Assembly (NCBI GenBank): GCA_964637345.1
Contig: CAZWTD010000015.1
Coordinates: forward strand, 1-30,312
Length of the DNA stretch: 30,312 nucleotides
From: CAZWTD01 sp964637345
Lineage (GTDB): Bacteria; Patescibacteriota; Patescibacteriia; HK-STAS-PATE-3
Direction of reading: 5' to 3'
Shown here: in pieces, positions 25,092-30,312 of the stretch
Position numbering within the stretch: position 1 is the first letter of the stretch
How the letters are laid out: every line of letters starts with the position of its first letter
Position numbers and translations under genes: made by a program
Notes under the pieces: generated by a model
What the model was told of the DNA's origin: nothing
Database searches by the model: none
Seen by the model: the letters and a program-made list of their open reading frames with translations, nothing else

Positions 25092-26099
25092 TCAATCCCG
25101 CGTCGCGGGAGATTTTTTAACGTTTGCGTATGTGTATGCTTGGTAAGCTGAAAGATTGTTGTCAAAAATCATTTTCGCGTTCGTATGAATGCCATTCCAT
25201 AATGTTTCCAGCGTGTCATCATGAATGCTGTGGTCATATTGGAGAATTAAATATTGGCCGGATGTCGAAAGTGGGTAGATCTCCTTTGTAATCGTTCCTT
25301 GCCATCCATTAGTCGTTTCGGTTTTCTCCATCTGATGACGATAGACGTACCTGTCACCTTGGAGCGTTCCCCAATTCATCATTGATTTTACAGCATTATC
25401 TGGAATGTCGGATGTGGGGTCATTGTCCAATTGCAGGGATGTATCAAGCGGGATGGACAGCTTAATTTTAGAGGTGTCCGTAACCATGGGGCCTTCGGTG
25501 TAAAATATGAACCTATATACGTTTTCATTCCGATACGCTACCTGAGAACTAAATATATGCTCAGGGATACGAAAACGCAGACCAGCTTCGTTGAATTCGC
25601 GACTGGATGACTTGGCGTATTCGCTTTCCCAACGCTGGAGCGCTTGCTCTGTTCTCTCGCAGCCAATCAGCGCCGTCTGCCATGTACAACCATTTTTCCA
25701 GAGCAGCTTATCCGGATACGCCCGCACAGGGATGAAACCCTCGCTTGTCCTACACCTGGATAGGGGGAAGTAATAATAATCGCGAAACTCGGAATTTCTC
25801 CAATGCAATGGATTATCTGTAGCAATCAATATTAGTCCATTGTCTAGAGCCATGGCGGTCCTCGGCCGAGTATTGATTGTTTCGAGTATTGTGCCAAATT
25901 GCTTATCTTGGCACTCACCCTCTCCGAGAGTTTTGTCAGTCGGTTTGTACTCACTCCACGCTTCAATCTTTGCATCAATTGAAACATCAAACGCCCCAAA
26001 GACATCCTTAACGTATCCAACGTAATAAGCGCCAATAAAAATTACAAAGATTGCGAATGTGAGAAGGGCGTACTTTAAAATGTGGTTAGTGGTTTTCAT
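25092..26099 (-). CDS. Membrane-anchored protein of unknown function
   Basis: A 335-residue minus-strand protein. One N-terminal membrane helix (about 8-30) follows a short MKTTNHILKY start, so the rest is probably extracytoplasmic. The body is a mixed alpha/beta domain with four or five Cys (CQDKQF, SRCRTSEGF, NGCTWQ, IGCERTE), many Trp and Tyr, and no motif I recognise. The gene is visibly AT-richer than radA and recG on either side and uses codons such as ATA, TTA and AGA-type more freely, which fits recent acquisition or relaxed selection. It lies downstream of recG in the same direction with a 140-bp gap, so it may be independently transcribed. Its stop is 24 nt from the convergent stop at 25067, and its last codons overlap the terminator of that unit. 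Confidence 0.75.
   Translation of the reverse strand: MKTTNHILKYALLTFAIFVIFIGAYYVGYVKDVFGAFDVSIDAKIEAWSEYKPTDKTLGEGECQDKQFGTILETINTRPRTAMALDNGLILIATDNPLHWRNSEFRDYYYFPLSRCRTSEGFIPVRAYPDKLLWKNGCTWQTALIGCERTEQALQRWESEYAKSSSREFNEAGLRFRIPEHIFSSQVAYRNENVYRFIFYTEGPMVTDTSKIKLSIPLDTSLQLDNDPTSDIPDNAVKSMMNWGTLQGDRYVYRHQMEKTETTNGWQGTITKEIYPLSTSGQYLILQYDHSIHDDTLETLWNGIHTNAKMIFDNNLSAYQAYTYANVKKSPATRD
25096..25118 (+). terminator. Intrinsic terminator of the radA unit
   Basis: TCCCGC-GTC-GCGGGA (25096-25110), a perfect 6-bp stem with a 3-nt loop, then GA and six T's (25113-25118). It lies 29 nt after the stop at 25067 and inside the 3' coding end of the convergent minus-strand gene. Confidence 0.8.
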
Positions 26100-26239
26100 G
26101 CTCTATGTATGACATATTTTCGTTCTTGGAAATGATCTCAAAAAGATAAGATGTATGTCTGACAACTCGTTATTATACGAACCTTATGTTCCGGACTCGT
26201 TCAGCATTCCACTTTTTCTAGGATCCTGCAAACGAGGGT

Positions 26240-28300
26240 TTATTCCCAATGCACGCTCCGGTCGCCCTCGCTTCGGGCGATGCCTGGGAAGCGTTCAAGG
26301 GTCGGGTCTTCACGAAGGAGCTCTTCGGCGACGCTTCGGGTTCGGGTAATGAGCTCAAGGTCTTTGAGGGCATCCATGCTCATATCCGCCGGACCGGATT
26401 GCCGGCCGCCCCGGAGCTCGCCGGGTCCGCGCTGGGCGAAGTCCGCTTCAGCGACTTGAAATCCGTCCTTAAGCCGGGTAAAAGCCTTGAGGCGGTCAGC
26501 GGCCGAGCCTTGCTTTTGGTCGGTTGTCAGGAAGCAGTAGGATTGGTCCGGGCCGCGGCCGACGCGCCCGCGGAATTGGTGGAGCTGGGCATAGCCGAAG
26601 CGCTCGGCGTTTTCGATGACGATGACCGTTGCGTTCGGAACGTCGATACCGACCTCAATGACTGCGGTCGTGACGAGGATATCCGTTTCTCCGTTCAGGA
26701 ATTTTTTCATCACGAGCTCTTTTGCGCGGGTGGAGAGGCGGCCGTGAAGGAGTCCGATGCGCTGCTTCGGAAAGCGCTTCGTTTGAAACTCGGCGTGCGT
26801 TGCCGTGGCCGCGCGGACGCCGAGCGCGTCAGATTCTTCGATGAGCGGCGTTACCACGAAGACTTGGTGGCCAGCCTTTAGCTCCTGTTCAATTCTGGCG
26901 TCCAAGGCTTTTCGCTCTCCGGCGACGAAACTCGTGAGAATCGGTTTCCGGTTGTTCGGAAGCTCGGTGAGCGAAGAGAGGTCGAGGTCGCTGTAGAGGG
27001 TGAGCGCGAGGGTCCGGGGAATCGGCGTTGCGGTCATGGAAAGGAAGTGGGGGAAGCGTTCGCCTTCGAGCGAGGCTTGCTCGCGGAAGCGCTGGCGCTG
27101 GGCAACGCCGAAGCGGTGCTGCTCGTCGATGACCGCGAGGCCGAGTCGCTGATAGCGGACCGTAGACTCGAGCAGCGCGTGGGTGCCGACTACAATCGGA
27201 AGCTGGCCGCGGCGCAGCGCGAGATGGAGCCCGGTTTTCGTTGCGGTTTTTCGGTCTGAGCGGCGAGCGTGCCCTCCGGTCAGGAGCGCCAGGGGAAACA
27301 AGCCGTTGAAAAACTGTTGGAGGGTTCGGTAATGCTGTTCAGCGAGAAGTTCAGTAGGAGCGAGGAGCGCTGACTGGTATCCGTTCCAGGCGGCGGTGAG
27401 CATCGCCAGGGCCGCGACCACCGTTTTCCCCGAGCCGACATCGCCCTGGAGAAGGCGATTCATCGGGTGGGGGCGCTCGAGGTCGCGGAGAATAGCCCAG
27501 GCGGCCTTCTTTTGGCTTGGGGTGAGCCGCCACGGAAGGGATTGCACAAACGACCGCGTTCGCGACTCTTGAAAGGTGAGGACCGGAGCCGGAAACAGCT
27601 GGCGAATCTTACGCGCCCGCACGCTTTCGAGCTGGAGCCGAAGCAGCGTATCAAAGTGCAGCCGCTGTTGTGCTTGGCGAACATCGCTCGGTTTTTCGGG
27701 AAAATGCAGCCGGGCGTAGGCGCGTCCAAGAGGCAGGAGTTTTTCCCGTTGTCGAATCGGATCAGGGAGGGGATCGATCAGCGTTTCGGTCAGCGGAAGA
27801 ATCCGACGGACGAGCGAACGGAGAAATTTTGGACTGACCCCTTCGGTCGTCGGATAGATCGGAATGAGCCGTCCGGCGTGCGTTTGCTCCGCGAGCAGGC
27901 GTTCGACGTGCGGATTCGTCATTTGGAGGCGGCCCTGGCGCCACTCGGTTTTTCCGCTCACGACGAGAAGCTGTCCAGGCTTCAGGCTTTTCGCGAGGTA
28001 GGCTTGGTTGAACCAGAGGAGATGAAGCCGGCCGGTCTGATCTCGAACAACGCCTTCCGTGATCGTGAGCCTGCGGCGAAAACTCCGCCGGCTCCCGATG
28101 AGTTCAAGGGTTCCGCGGACGGTTACCGTTTCCTTGGCCTGAAGCCGGGCGATCGGGAGACTCGATCGAAAATCCTCGTAGCGGAAGGGGAGATGCGCGA
28201 GAAGGTCGCCGGCGGACCGTATCCCAAGGCGGAGGAGCGCAGAGCTGATTTTTGGGCCAACGCCGCGAAAGGAATCGATCGGCGTAGTCGGGAGGATCAT
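26240..28300 (-). CDS. recG: ATP-dependent DNA helicase RecG
   Basis: A 686-residue protein of normal RecG length. RecG regresses stalled replication forks and branch-migrates junctions. Visible: N-terminal helix-hairpin-like and wedge segment (FRGVGPKISSALLRLG, LLAHLPFRYED), an OB-fold domain (about 55-150), helicase motif I GDVGSGKT (286-293), motif II DEQH (392-395), motif III MTATPIPRTLAL, and the C-terminal helicase domain with VIEVGIDVPNATV and FRGRVGRG. All catalytic motifs are intact. The ATG at 28300-28298 lies 6 nt after a TACACT -10 box on the minus strand. It diverges from the SPW-like gene at 28368. Long antisense open frames inside it reflect GC-rich codon use. Confidence 0.97.
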   Translation of the reverse strand: MILPTTPIDSFRGVGPKISSALLRLGIRSAGDLLAHLPFRYEDFRSSLPIARLQAKETVTVRGTLELIGSRRSFRRRLTITEGVVRDQTGRLHLLWFNQAYLAKSLKPGQLLVVSGKTEWRQGRLQMTNPHVERLLAEQTHAGRLIPIYPTTEGVSPKFLRSLVRRILPLTETLIDPLPDPIRQREKLLPLGRAYARLHFPEKPSDVRQAQQRLHFDTLLRLQLESVRARKIRQLFPAPVLTFQESRTRSFVQSLPWRLTPSQKKAAWAILRDLERPHPMNRLLQGDVGSGKTVVAALAMLTAAWNGYQSALLAPTELLAEQHYRTLQQFFNGLFPLALLTGGHARRSDRKTATKTGLHLALRRGQLPIVVGTHALLESTVRYQRLGLAVIDEQHRFGVAQRQRFREQASLEGERFPHFLSMTATPIPRTLALTLYSDLDLSSLTELPNNRKPILTSFVAGERKALDARIEQELKAGHQVFVVTPLIEESDALGVRAATATHAEFQTKRFPKQRIGLLHGRLSTRAKELVMKKFLNGETDILVTTAVIEVGIDVPNATVIVIENAERFGYAQLHQFRGRVGRGPDQSYCFLTTDQKQGSAADRLKAFTRLKDGFQVAEADFAQRGPGELRGGRQSGPADMSMDALKDLELITRTRSVAEELLREDPTLERFPGIARSEGDRSVHWE

Positions 28301-28306
28301 AATGAT

Positions 28307-28315
28307 AGTGTAGCA
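28307..28315 (-). promoter_or_regulatory. Extended -10 of recG, leaderless type
   Basis: On the minus strand, TGC-TACACT (28315-28307) ends 6 nt before the recG ATG. The start site is predicted at or within a base of the ATG, so the mRNA would be leaderless; there is no SD or room for one. Confidence 0.5.
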
Positions 28316-28341
28316 AAAAAGCGAGGATCTTGGCCCCTCGC
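28315..28341 (-). terminator. Terminator-like hairpin upstream of recG (minus strand)
   Basis: On the minus strand, GCGAGG (28341-28336), a 9-nt loop, CCTCGC (28326-28321), then six T's (28320-28315). The T-tract abuts the recG extended -10. It could stop transcripts that enter from the right before they read into recG. Confidence 0.45.
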
Positions 28342-28350
28342 CCGGTCTCT

Positions 28351-28359
28351 TGGTACACT
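28351..28359 (+). promoter_or_regulatory. Extended -10 of SPW-like gene
   Basis: TGG-TACACT (28351-28359), with TTGGCC at 28330-28335 as a possible -35 at 18-bp spacing. The ATG is at 28368, so the leader is 0-2 nt. The hexamer is identical to the recG one on the opposite strand 39 bp away, giving a compact divergent promoter. Confidence 0.5.
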
Positions 28360-28367
28360 ATAGAGGT

Positions 28368-28568
28368 ATGCGACTCTTTCTTCAGCTTGCAAAAATCGCC
28401 CTGGGAGTCTGGCTCGTTGTCGGGCCTTGGGTCTTAGAGTATACGGATCGCATAGCCGCTTCAACGTCGAATGTGCTGATCGGGAGCCTTCTTATCGGGA
28501 TGGGTGCGGTGAACTGCTGGCGGATTTTTCGTAGGAAAAATCTCGTCGGAAGCGACGAGAGAAGATGA
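28368..28568 (+). CDS. Small SPW-repeat-like membrane protein
   Basis: A 66-residue protein. I chose the ATG at 28368 (MRLFLQLAK); an upstream in-frame TTG at 28350 lies inside the promoter. Two membrane helices (about 5-24 and 37-56) flank a VVGPWVLEYTDRI segment, then NVLIGSLLIGMGAVNCW. The G/S-P-W-V-L-x-(Y/F) motif followed by an NxxxG helix is the pattern of SPW-repeat membrane proteins, here in a single copy. Their function is unknown. A basic tail (RRKNLVGSDERR) ends the protein; its last codons form a hairpin that works as a terminator on the other strand. It diverges from recG. Confidence 0.65.
   Translation: MRLFLQLAKIALGVWLVVGPWVLEYTDRIAASTSNVLIGSLLIGMGAVNCWRIFRRKNLVGSDERR
28536..28560 (-). 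terminator. Strong intrinsic terminator on the minus strand
   Basis: TCTCGTCG-GAAG-CGACGAGA (28541-28560) is a perfect 8-bp stem with a 4-nt loop. On the minus strand it is followed by TTTTT (28540-28536). It overlaps the 3' end of the SPW-like gene. No T-tract follows it on the plus strand, so it should stop leftward transcription. Confidence 0.65.
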
Positions 28569-28836
28569 AAGAGGCGCAGGTTCGCTACGCAAAAAGGTCT
28601 CAGCTGATCCGCCGAGGCTGCATTTCCTAGTGCGTTTTGATGGTGCACCCAACGCGACGCTCGTCGAACTTTAGAGGGTTGGAAGGTCTGGTTCTCCGAA
28701 CATCCGCACCGGGTCCAGTGGCCGGCGTTTTGTAGGGAGTGGGGAGCGACGACTCGGCCGTCATTGACGTAGTTCTTTCTAAGAGTACTCTGCAAGTGTC
28801 AGCGCCCCCGCGTCTATTTCTCTAACCACTGTACGT
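28569..28836. other. 268-bp gap without recognised gene
   Basis: It lies between the SPW-like gene and the first tandem anchored protein. It holds a candidate plus-strand promoter near its right end and ends on the left at a strong minus-strand terminator. One minus-strand frame stays open across most of it and on into the antisense of the SPW gene, starting only with TTG at 28795; I do not call it a gene. No tRNA or known RNA family was recognised. Confidence 0.5.
28764..28791 (+). promoter_or_regulatory. Candidate promoter of the tandem anchored-protein genes
   Basis: TTGACG (28764-28769), a 16-bp spacer, and TACTCT (28786-28791). Start site near 28798 would give a leader of about 39 nt to the ATG at 28837. 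The -35 is close to consensus and the -10 is 4 of 6. Confidence 0.4.
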
Positions 28837-29484
28837 ATGGACCAGTCCAGAACCCCCTCCTCGAACGCGACGTCACCCGTCGTCTGGATCGTCCTCGTTG
28901 TCGTCGTGCTCGCGGTGGCGGGTGGTGTATTGTTTGTGGTTTCCCGGGACAATGATACTGCAAATGTAGCGAATAGTAACTCCAATACGAGCATCGTGAA
29001 TAGCTCACCGACGAATGCGAACACTGGCCTGGACACTGCCACGTGGAAAACCTACAGCAACACCGCTTACAATTACAGCTTCCGTTATCCGGAGGAATGG
29101 ACGCTCGTCGACTCACCAATCGCGACCGACCCTAGTCCCACTACGGCGGAGATCGGATTCGGGGATCCAACGCTCTCCGTGCGGCTCAAGATCGCATCCC
29201 CGGGGTCAGACGTATGCAACTCACTAGCAACCTGCGTTCAGGAGCTCCCATACTACCGAACAGATGGTGCCACGAGTAGTGGCTTCGCCAACGACGTCGT
29301 CGATGGGGTGCCTTCGCTAACGGAGACCATTCAGTGGCCATCGGGTGATGTTCTCATACACGTGACCTACGTATATCGCGCTGGTAACTTTCTCACGATA
29401 TACAGTGGTGGGACACGGACCAGTGATGGGCAAACCAAGCCAGTCTATGACGCAGTCGTGTCGTCACTGACCTTTACGCAATAG
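28837..29484 (+). CDS. Membrane-anchored PsbP-like-type protein, tandem copy 1
   Basis: A 215-residue protein. A short cytoplasmic MDQSRTPSS start, one Val-rich membrane helix (about 14-36), an Asn/Ser-rich linker (about 39-64), then an extracytoplasmic domain (65-215). The domain opens with WKTYSNTAYNYSFRYPEEW, the pattern that begins many PsbP-like or related lipoprotein domains, followed by alternating strands and a terminal VYDAVVSSLTF helix/strand. It contains two Cys (CNSLATC) that could pair. Function is unknown; PsbP-like domains in non-phototrophs are widespread and uncharacterised. The next gene repeats the first 26 codons almost exactly. The ATG is not preceded by an SD. Confidence 0.7.
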   Translation: MDQSRTPSSNATSPVVWIVLVVVVLAVAGGVLFVVSRDNDTANVANSNSNTSIVNSSPTNANTGLDTATWKTYSNTAYNYSFRYPEEWTLVDSPIATDPSPTTAEIGFGDPTLSVRLKIASPGSDVCNSLATCVQELPYYRTDGATSSGFANDVVDGVPSLTETIQWPSGDVLIHVTYVYRAGNFLTIYSGGTRTSDGQTKPVYDAVVSSLTFTQ

Positions 29485-29498
29485 ATAAAGACGCAGAA

Positions 29499-29515
29499 CG
29501 CTGCCAGGGGCAGCG
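29499..29515 (+). terminator. Hairpin between the tandem genes
   Basis: CGCTGCC-AGG-GGCAGCG, a perfect 7-bp stem, 14 nt after the stop at 29484. It is followed by CCCTCTCTCTACC, pyrimidine-rich but without a T-run, so it may be a weak terminator or an mRNA-stabilising structure. Confidence 0.4.
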
Positions 29516-29546
29516 CCCTCTCTCTACCAGCCAAATCATCATCCCT

Positions 29547-30191
29547 ATGGACCAGTCCGGAACCCCCTCCTCGAAGGCGACATCACCCGTCGTCTGGATC
29601 GTCCTCGTTGTCGTCGTGCTCGCCCTGGCCGGCGGCGTGTTCTATGTCGTGTCCTCGGATCAGGGGAACGCGAACAACGCTAACCTCAGCAATTCGAATA
29701 CGCTCGCTCAGAACACAAACGTCAATGCTGACACTTCAGGCTGGCTTACCTATTCAAGCGACACGATGGGGGTGTCCACTGTTTACCCGCCTGATTGGAC
29801 GCCTGTCGAAGCAACTGACACCAAGGGCGTGTACTTCCACCGCGCAGACATTGGTGGAGGGCTTGACGCGGCAGCGACGGGGATTGGGATTCGCATATTT
29901 GACTCTCTACAGCAACTGCCGAACGTTGGATCGACCACGACGCTGAGAGACTGGGTAACAGACAACGCCGCATCGGAGCCGAATAGTTGTGACCTCTTTG
30001 GTTTGCATGGCTTCGAGTCATTCTGGCCATCGGCGATTACAACATACTCCTTCATCCTCGCGCGCGAGAATGAAGGAGTTATCAAAATCGACATTGACTA
30101 CTCAGGAATGCGGGAAGTGTCTCCGAAAAACGGCCGGCCGATGTTTACGCCTGAAGAAGCGGAGATTCTGCGTAACTTGGTAGTTAGCTGA
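29547..30191 (+). CDS. Membrane-anchored protein, tandem copy 2
   Basis: A 214-residue protein with the same build as its neighbour: MDQSGTPSS start, Val-rich membrane helix (about 14-36), Asn-rich linker (about 40-63), extracytoplasmic domain (about 64-214). The domain begins GWLTYSSDTMGVSTVYPPDW, again the PsbP-like opening (Tyr-Pro-x-x-Trp), but the rest has little visible similarity to copy 1 apart from the terminal helix. It has one Cys (NSCDLFG). The gene pair likely arose by duplication with later divergence or domain exchange. Function unknown. It starts 62 nt after the first copy, behind a hairpin. Confidence 0.7.
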   Translation: MDQSGTPSSKATSPVVWIVLVVVVLALAGGVFYVVSSDQGNANNANLSNSNTLAQNTNVNADTSGWLTYSSDTMGVSTVYPPDWTPVEATDTKGVYFHRADIGGGLDAAATGIGIRIFDSLQQLPNVGSTTTLRDWVTDNAASEPNSCDLFGLHGFESFWPSAITTYSFILARENEGVIKIDIDYSGMREVSPKNGRPMFTPEEAEILRNLVVS

Positions 30192-30224
30192 GCCCCCATC
30201 GCCGACGATCTTAGTAACAGAAAG

Positions 30225-30245
30225 CCGCTCTATTGAGCGGTTCTT
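30225..30245 (+). terminator. Probable terminator after the tandem genes
   Basis: CCGCTC-TATT-GAGCGG (30225-30240), a 6-bp stem, then TTCTT (30241-30245). The T-tract is short and interrupted, so efficiency is uncertain. It lies 33 nt after the stop at 30191. Confidence 0.55.
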
Positions 30246-30279
30246 ACGATTCGACTGTCGGACATTCACACCTCTACAG

Positions 30280-30300
30280 AAAACACCACGAAAGTGGTGT
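30280..30300 (-). terminator. Terminator-like hairpin facing left at the window end
   Basis: ACACCAC-GAAA-GTGGTGT (30283-30300) is a perfect 7-bp stem. On the minus strand it runs into TTT (30282-30280), so it may terminate a minus-strand gene to the right of the window. On the plus strand the loop is a GNRA tetraloop (GAAA) and no T-tract follows. Confidence 0.4.
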
Positions 30301-30312
30301 AATGGTGCGCCA

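Larger units (their letters stand above)
28837..29623 (+). repeat. Tandem repeat of N-terminal coding module (77 bp, two copies)
   Basis: Positions 28837-28913 and 29547-29623 differ at only 3 of 77 bases (offsets 13, 30 and 36). They encode the MDQS start and the membrane helix of the two neighbouring proteins. Similarity falls sharply right after the module. Confidence 0.85.

Noticed and set aside
26100..26239. Promoter or terminator between recG and the AT-rich gene
   Set aside because: Several AT-rich hexamers exist, but none has good spacing to a second element or to the ATG, and no T-tailed hairpin was found on the minus strand.
27467..28363. 298-residue open frame on the plus strand opposite recG
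   Set aside because: It is antisense to an intact recG with all helicase motifs. It reads as Arg/Pro/Glu-rich text without domain features and arises from GC-rich codons.
28382..28795. 137-residue minus-strand frame with a TFQPSKVRRAS string that recalls the start of ribosomal protein L34
   Set aside because: The similarity stops after about ten residues, the start would be TTG, the frame runs into the antisense of the SPW gene, and the usual L34 neighbours are absent. Probably chance.
1..30312. CRISPR arrays, tRNA/rRNA genes, IS elements, integrases
   Set aside because: No regularly spaced repeats, cloverleaf candidates, rRNA-like stretches or transposase/integrase motifs were noticed when reading both strands.

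Overview
The window looks like a chromosomal segment of a Candidate Phyla Radiation (Patescibacteria, Parcubacteria-like) bacterium. Reasons: the gene set and order (TrbL/VirB6-like protein, PrgI-like protein, VirB4 split over two genes, paired two-helix T4SS pilins, large Cys-rich and FN3/Ig surface proteins); very tight + strand packing with 1-25 nt gaps or 4-11 nt overlaps; almost no Shine-Dalgarno sequences; and a moderately GC-rich composition. TGA is used as an ordinary stop, so the code is standard. The phylum call is inferred from gene content and was not tested by phylogeny.

Positions 1-11217 (+) hold a surface/secretion block: the 3' part of an Ig/FN3 repeat protein, a 1549-residue secreted Cys-rich protein, a 1063-residue VirB6/TrbL-like channel protein with a roughly 700-residue soluble tail, and two uncharacterised cytoplasmic proteins of 483 and 98 residues. 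A 154-bp gap with a good sigma70-type promoter follows.

Positions 11372-22245 (+) form one apparent ten-gene operon. In order: Pro-rich cytoplasmic protein, PrgI/VirB3-like membrane protein, VirB4 N-terminal-domain protein, VirB4 ATPase (interrupted by a 10-N assembly gap that breaks the frame), a VirB8/NTF2-like candidate, a basic disordered protein with two membrane helices, VirB2-like pilin 1 with a Cys-rich extension, a membrane-anchored beta-propeller, a DsbA-type oxidoreductase, and a composite protein joining a VirB2-like pilin, a VirB1-like lytic transglycosylase, DxDxDG-type acidic repeats and a C-terminal beta-sandwich. Together they resemble a single-membrane T4SS or surface-pilus machine. 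The co-encoded thiol oxidoreductase could fold its Cys-rich exported parts. No coupling protein, relaxase, VirB11 or outer-membrane core gene is present in the window.

Positions 22294-25067 (+) carry radA and a protein ending in a PEP-utilizing-enzyme swivelling (phosphohistidine) domain, closed by an intrinsic terminator. On the minus strand lie an AT-richer membrane-anchored protein of unknown function (25092-26099) and recG (26240-28300). recG diverges from a 66-residue SPW-repeat-like membrane protein. Promoters of radA, recG and the SPW gene lie so close to the ATG that leaderless mRNAs are predicted. The right end (28837-30191) holds two tandem membrane-anchored proteins that share a nearly identical N-terminal module but have different C-terminal domains. 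I found no tRNA, rRNA, CRISPR array, IS element or transposase.
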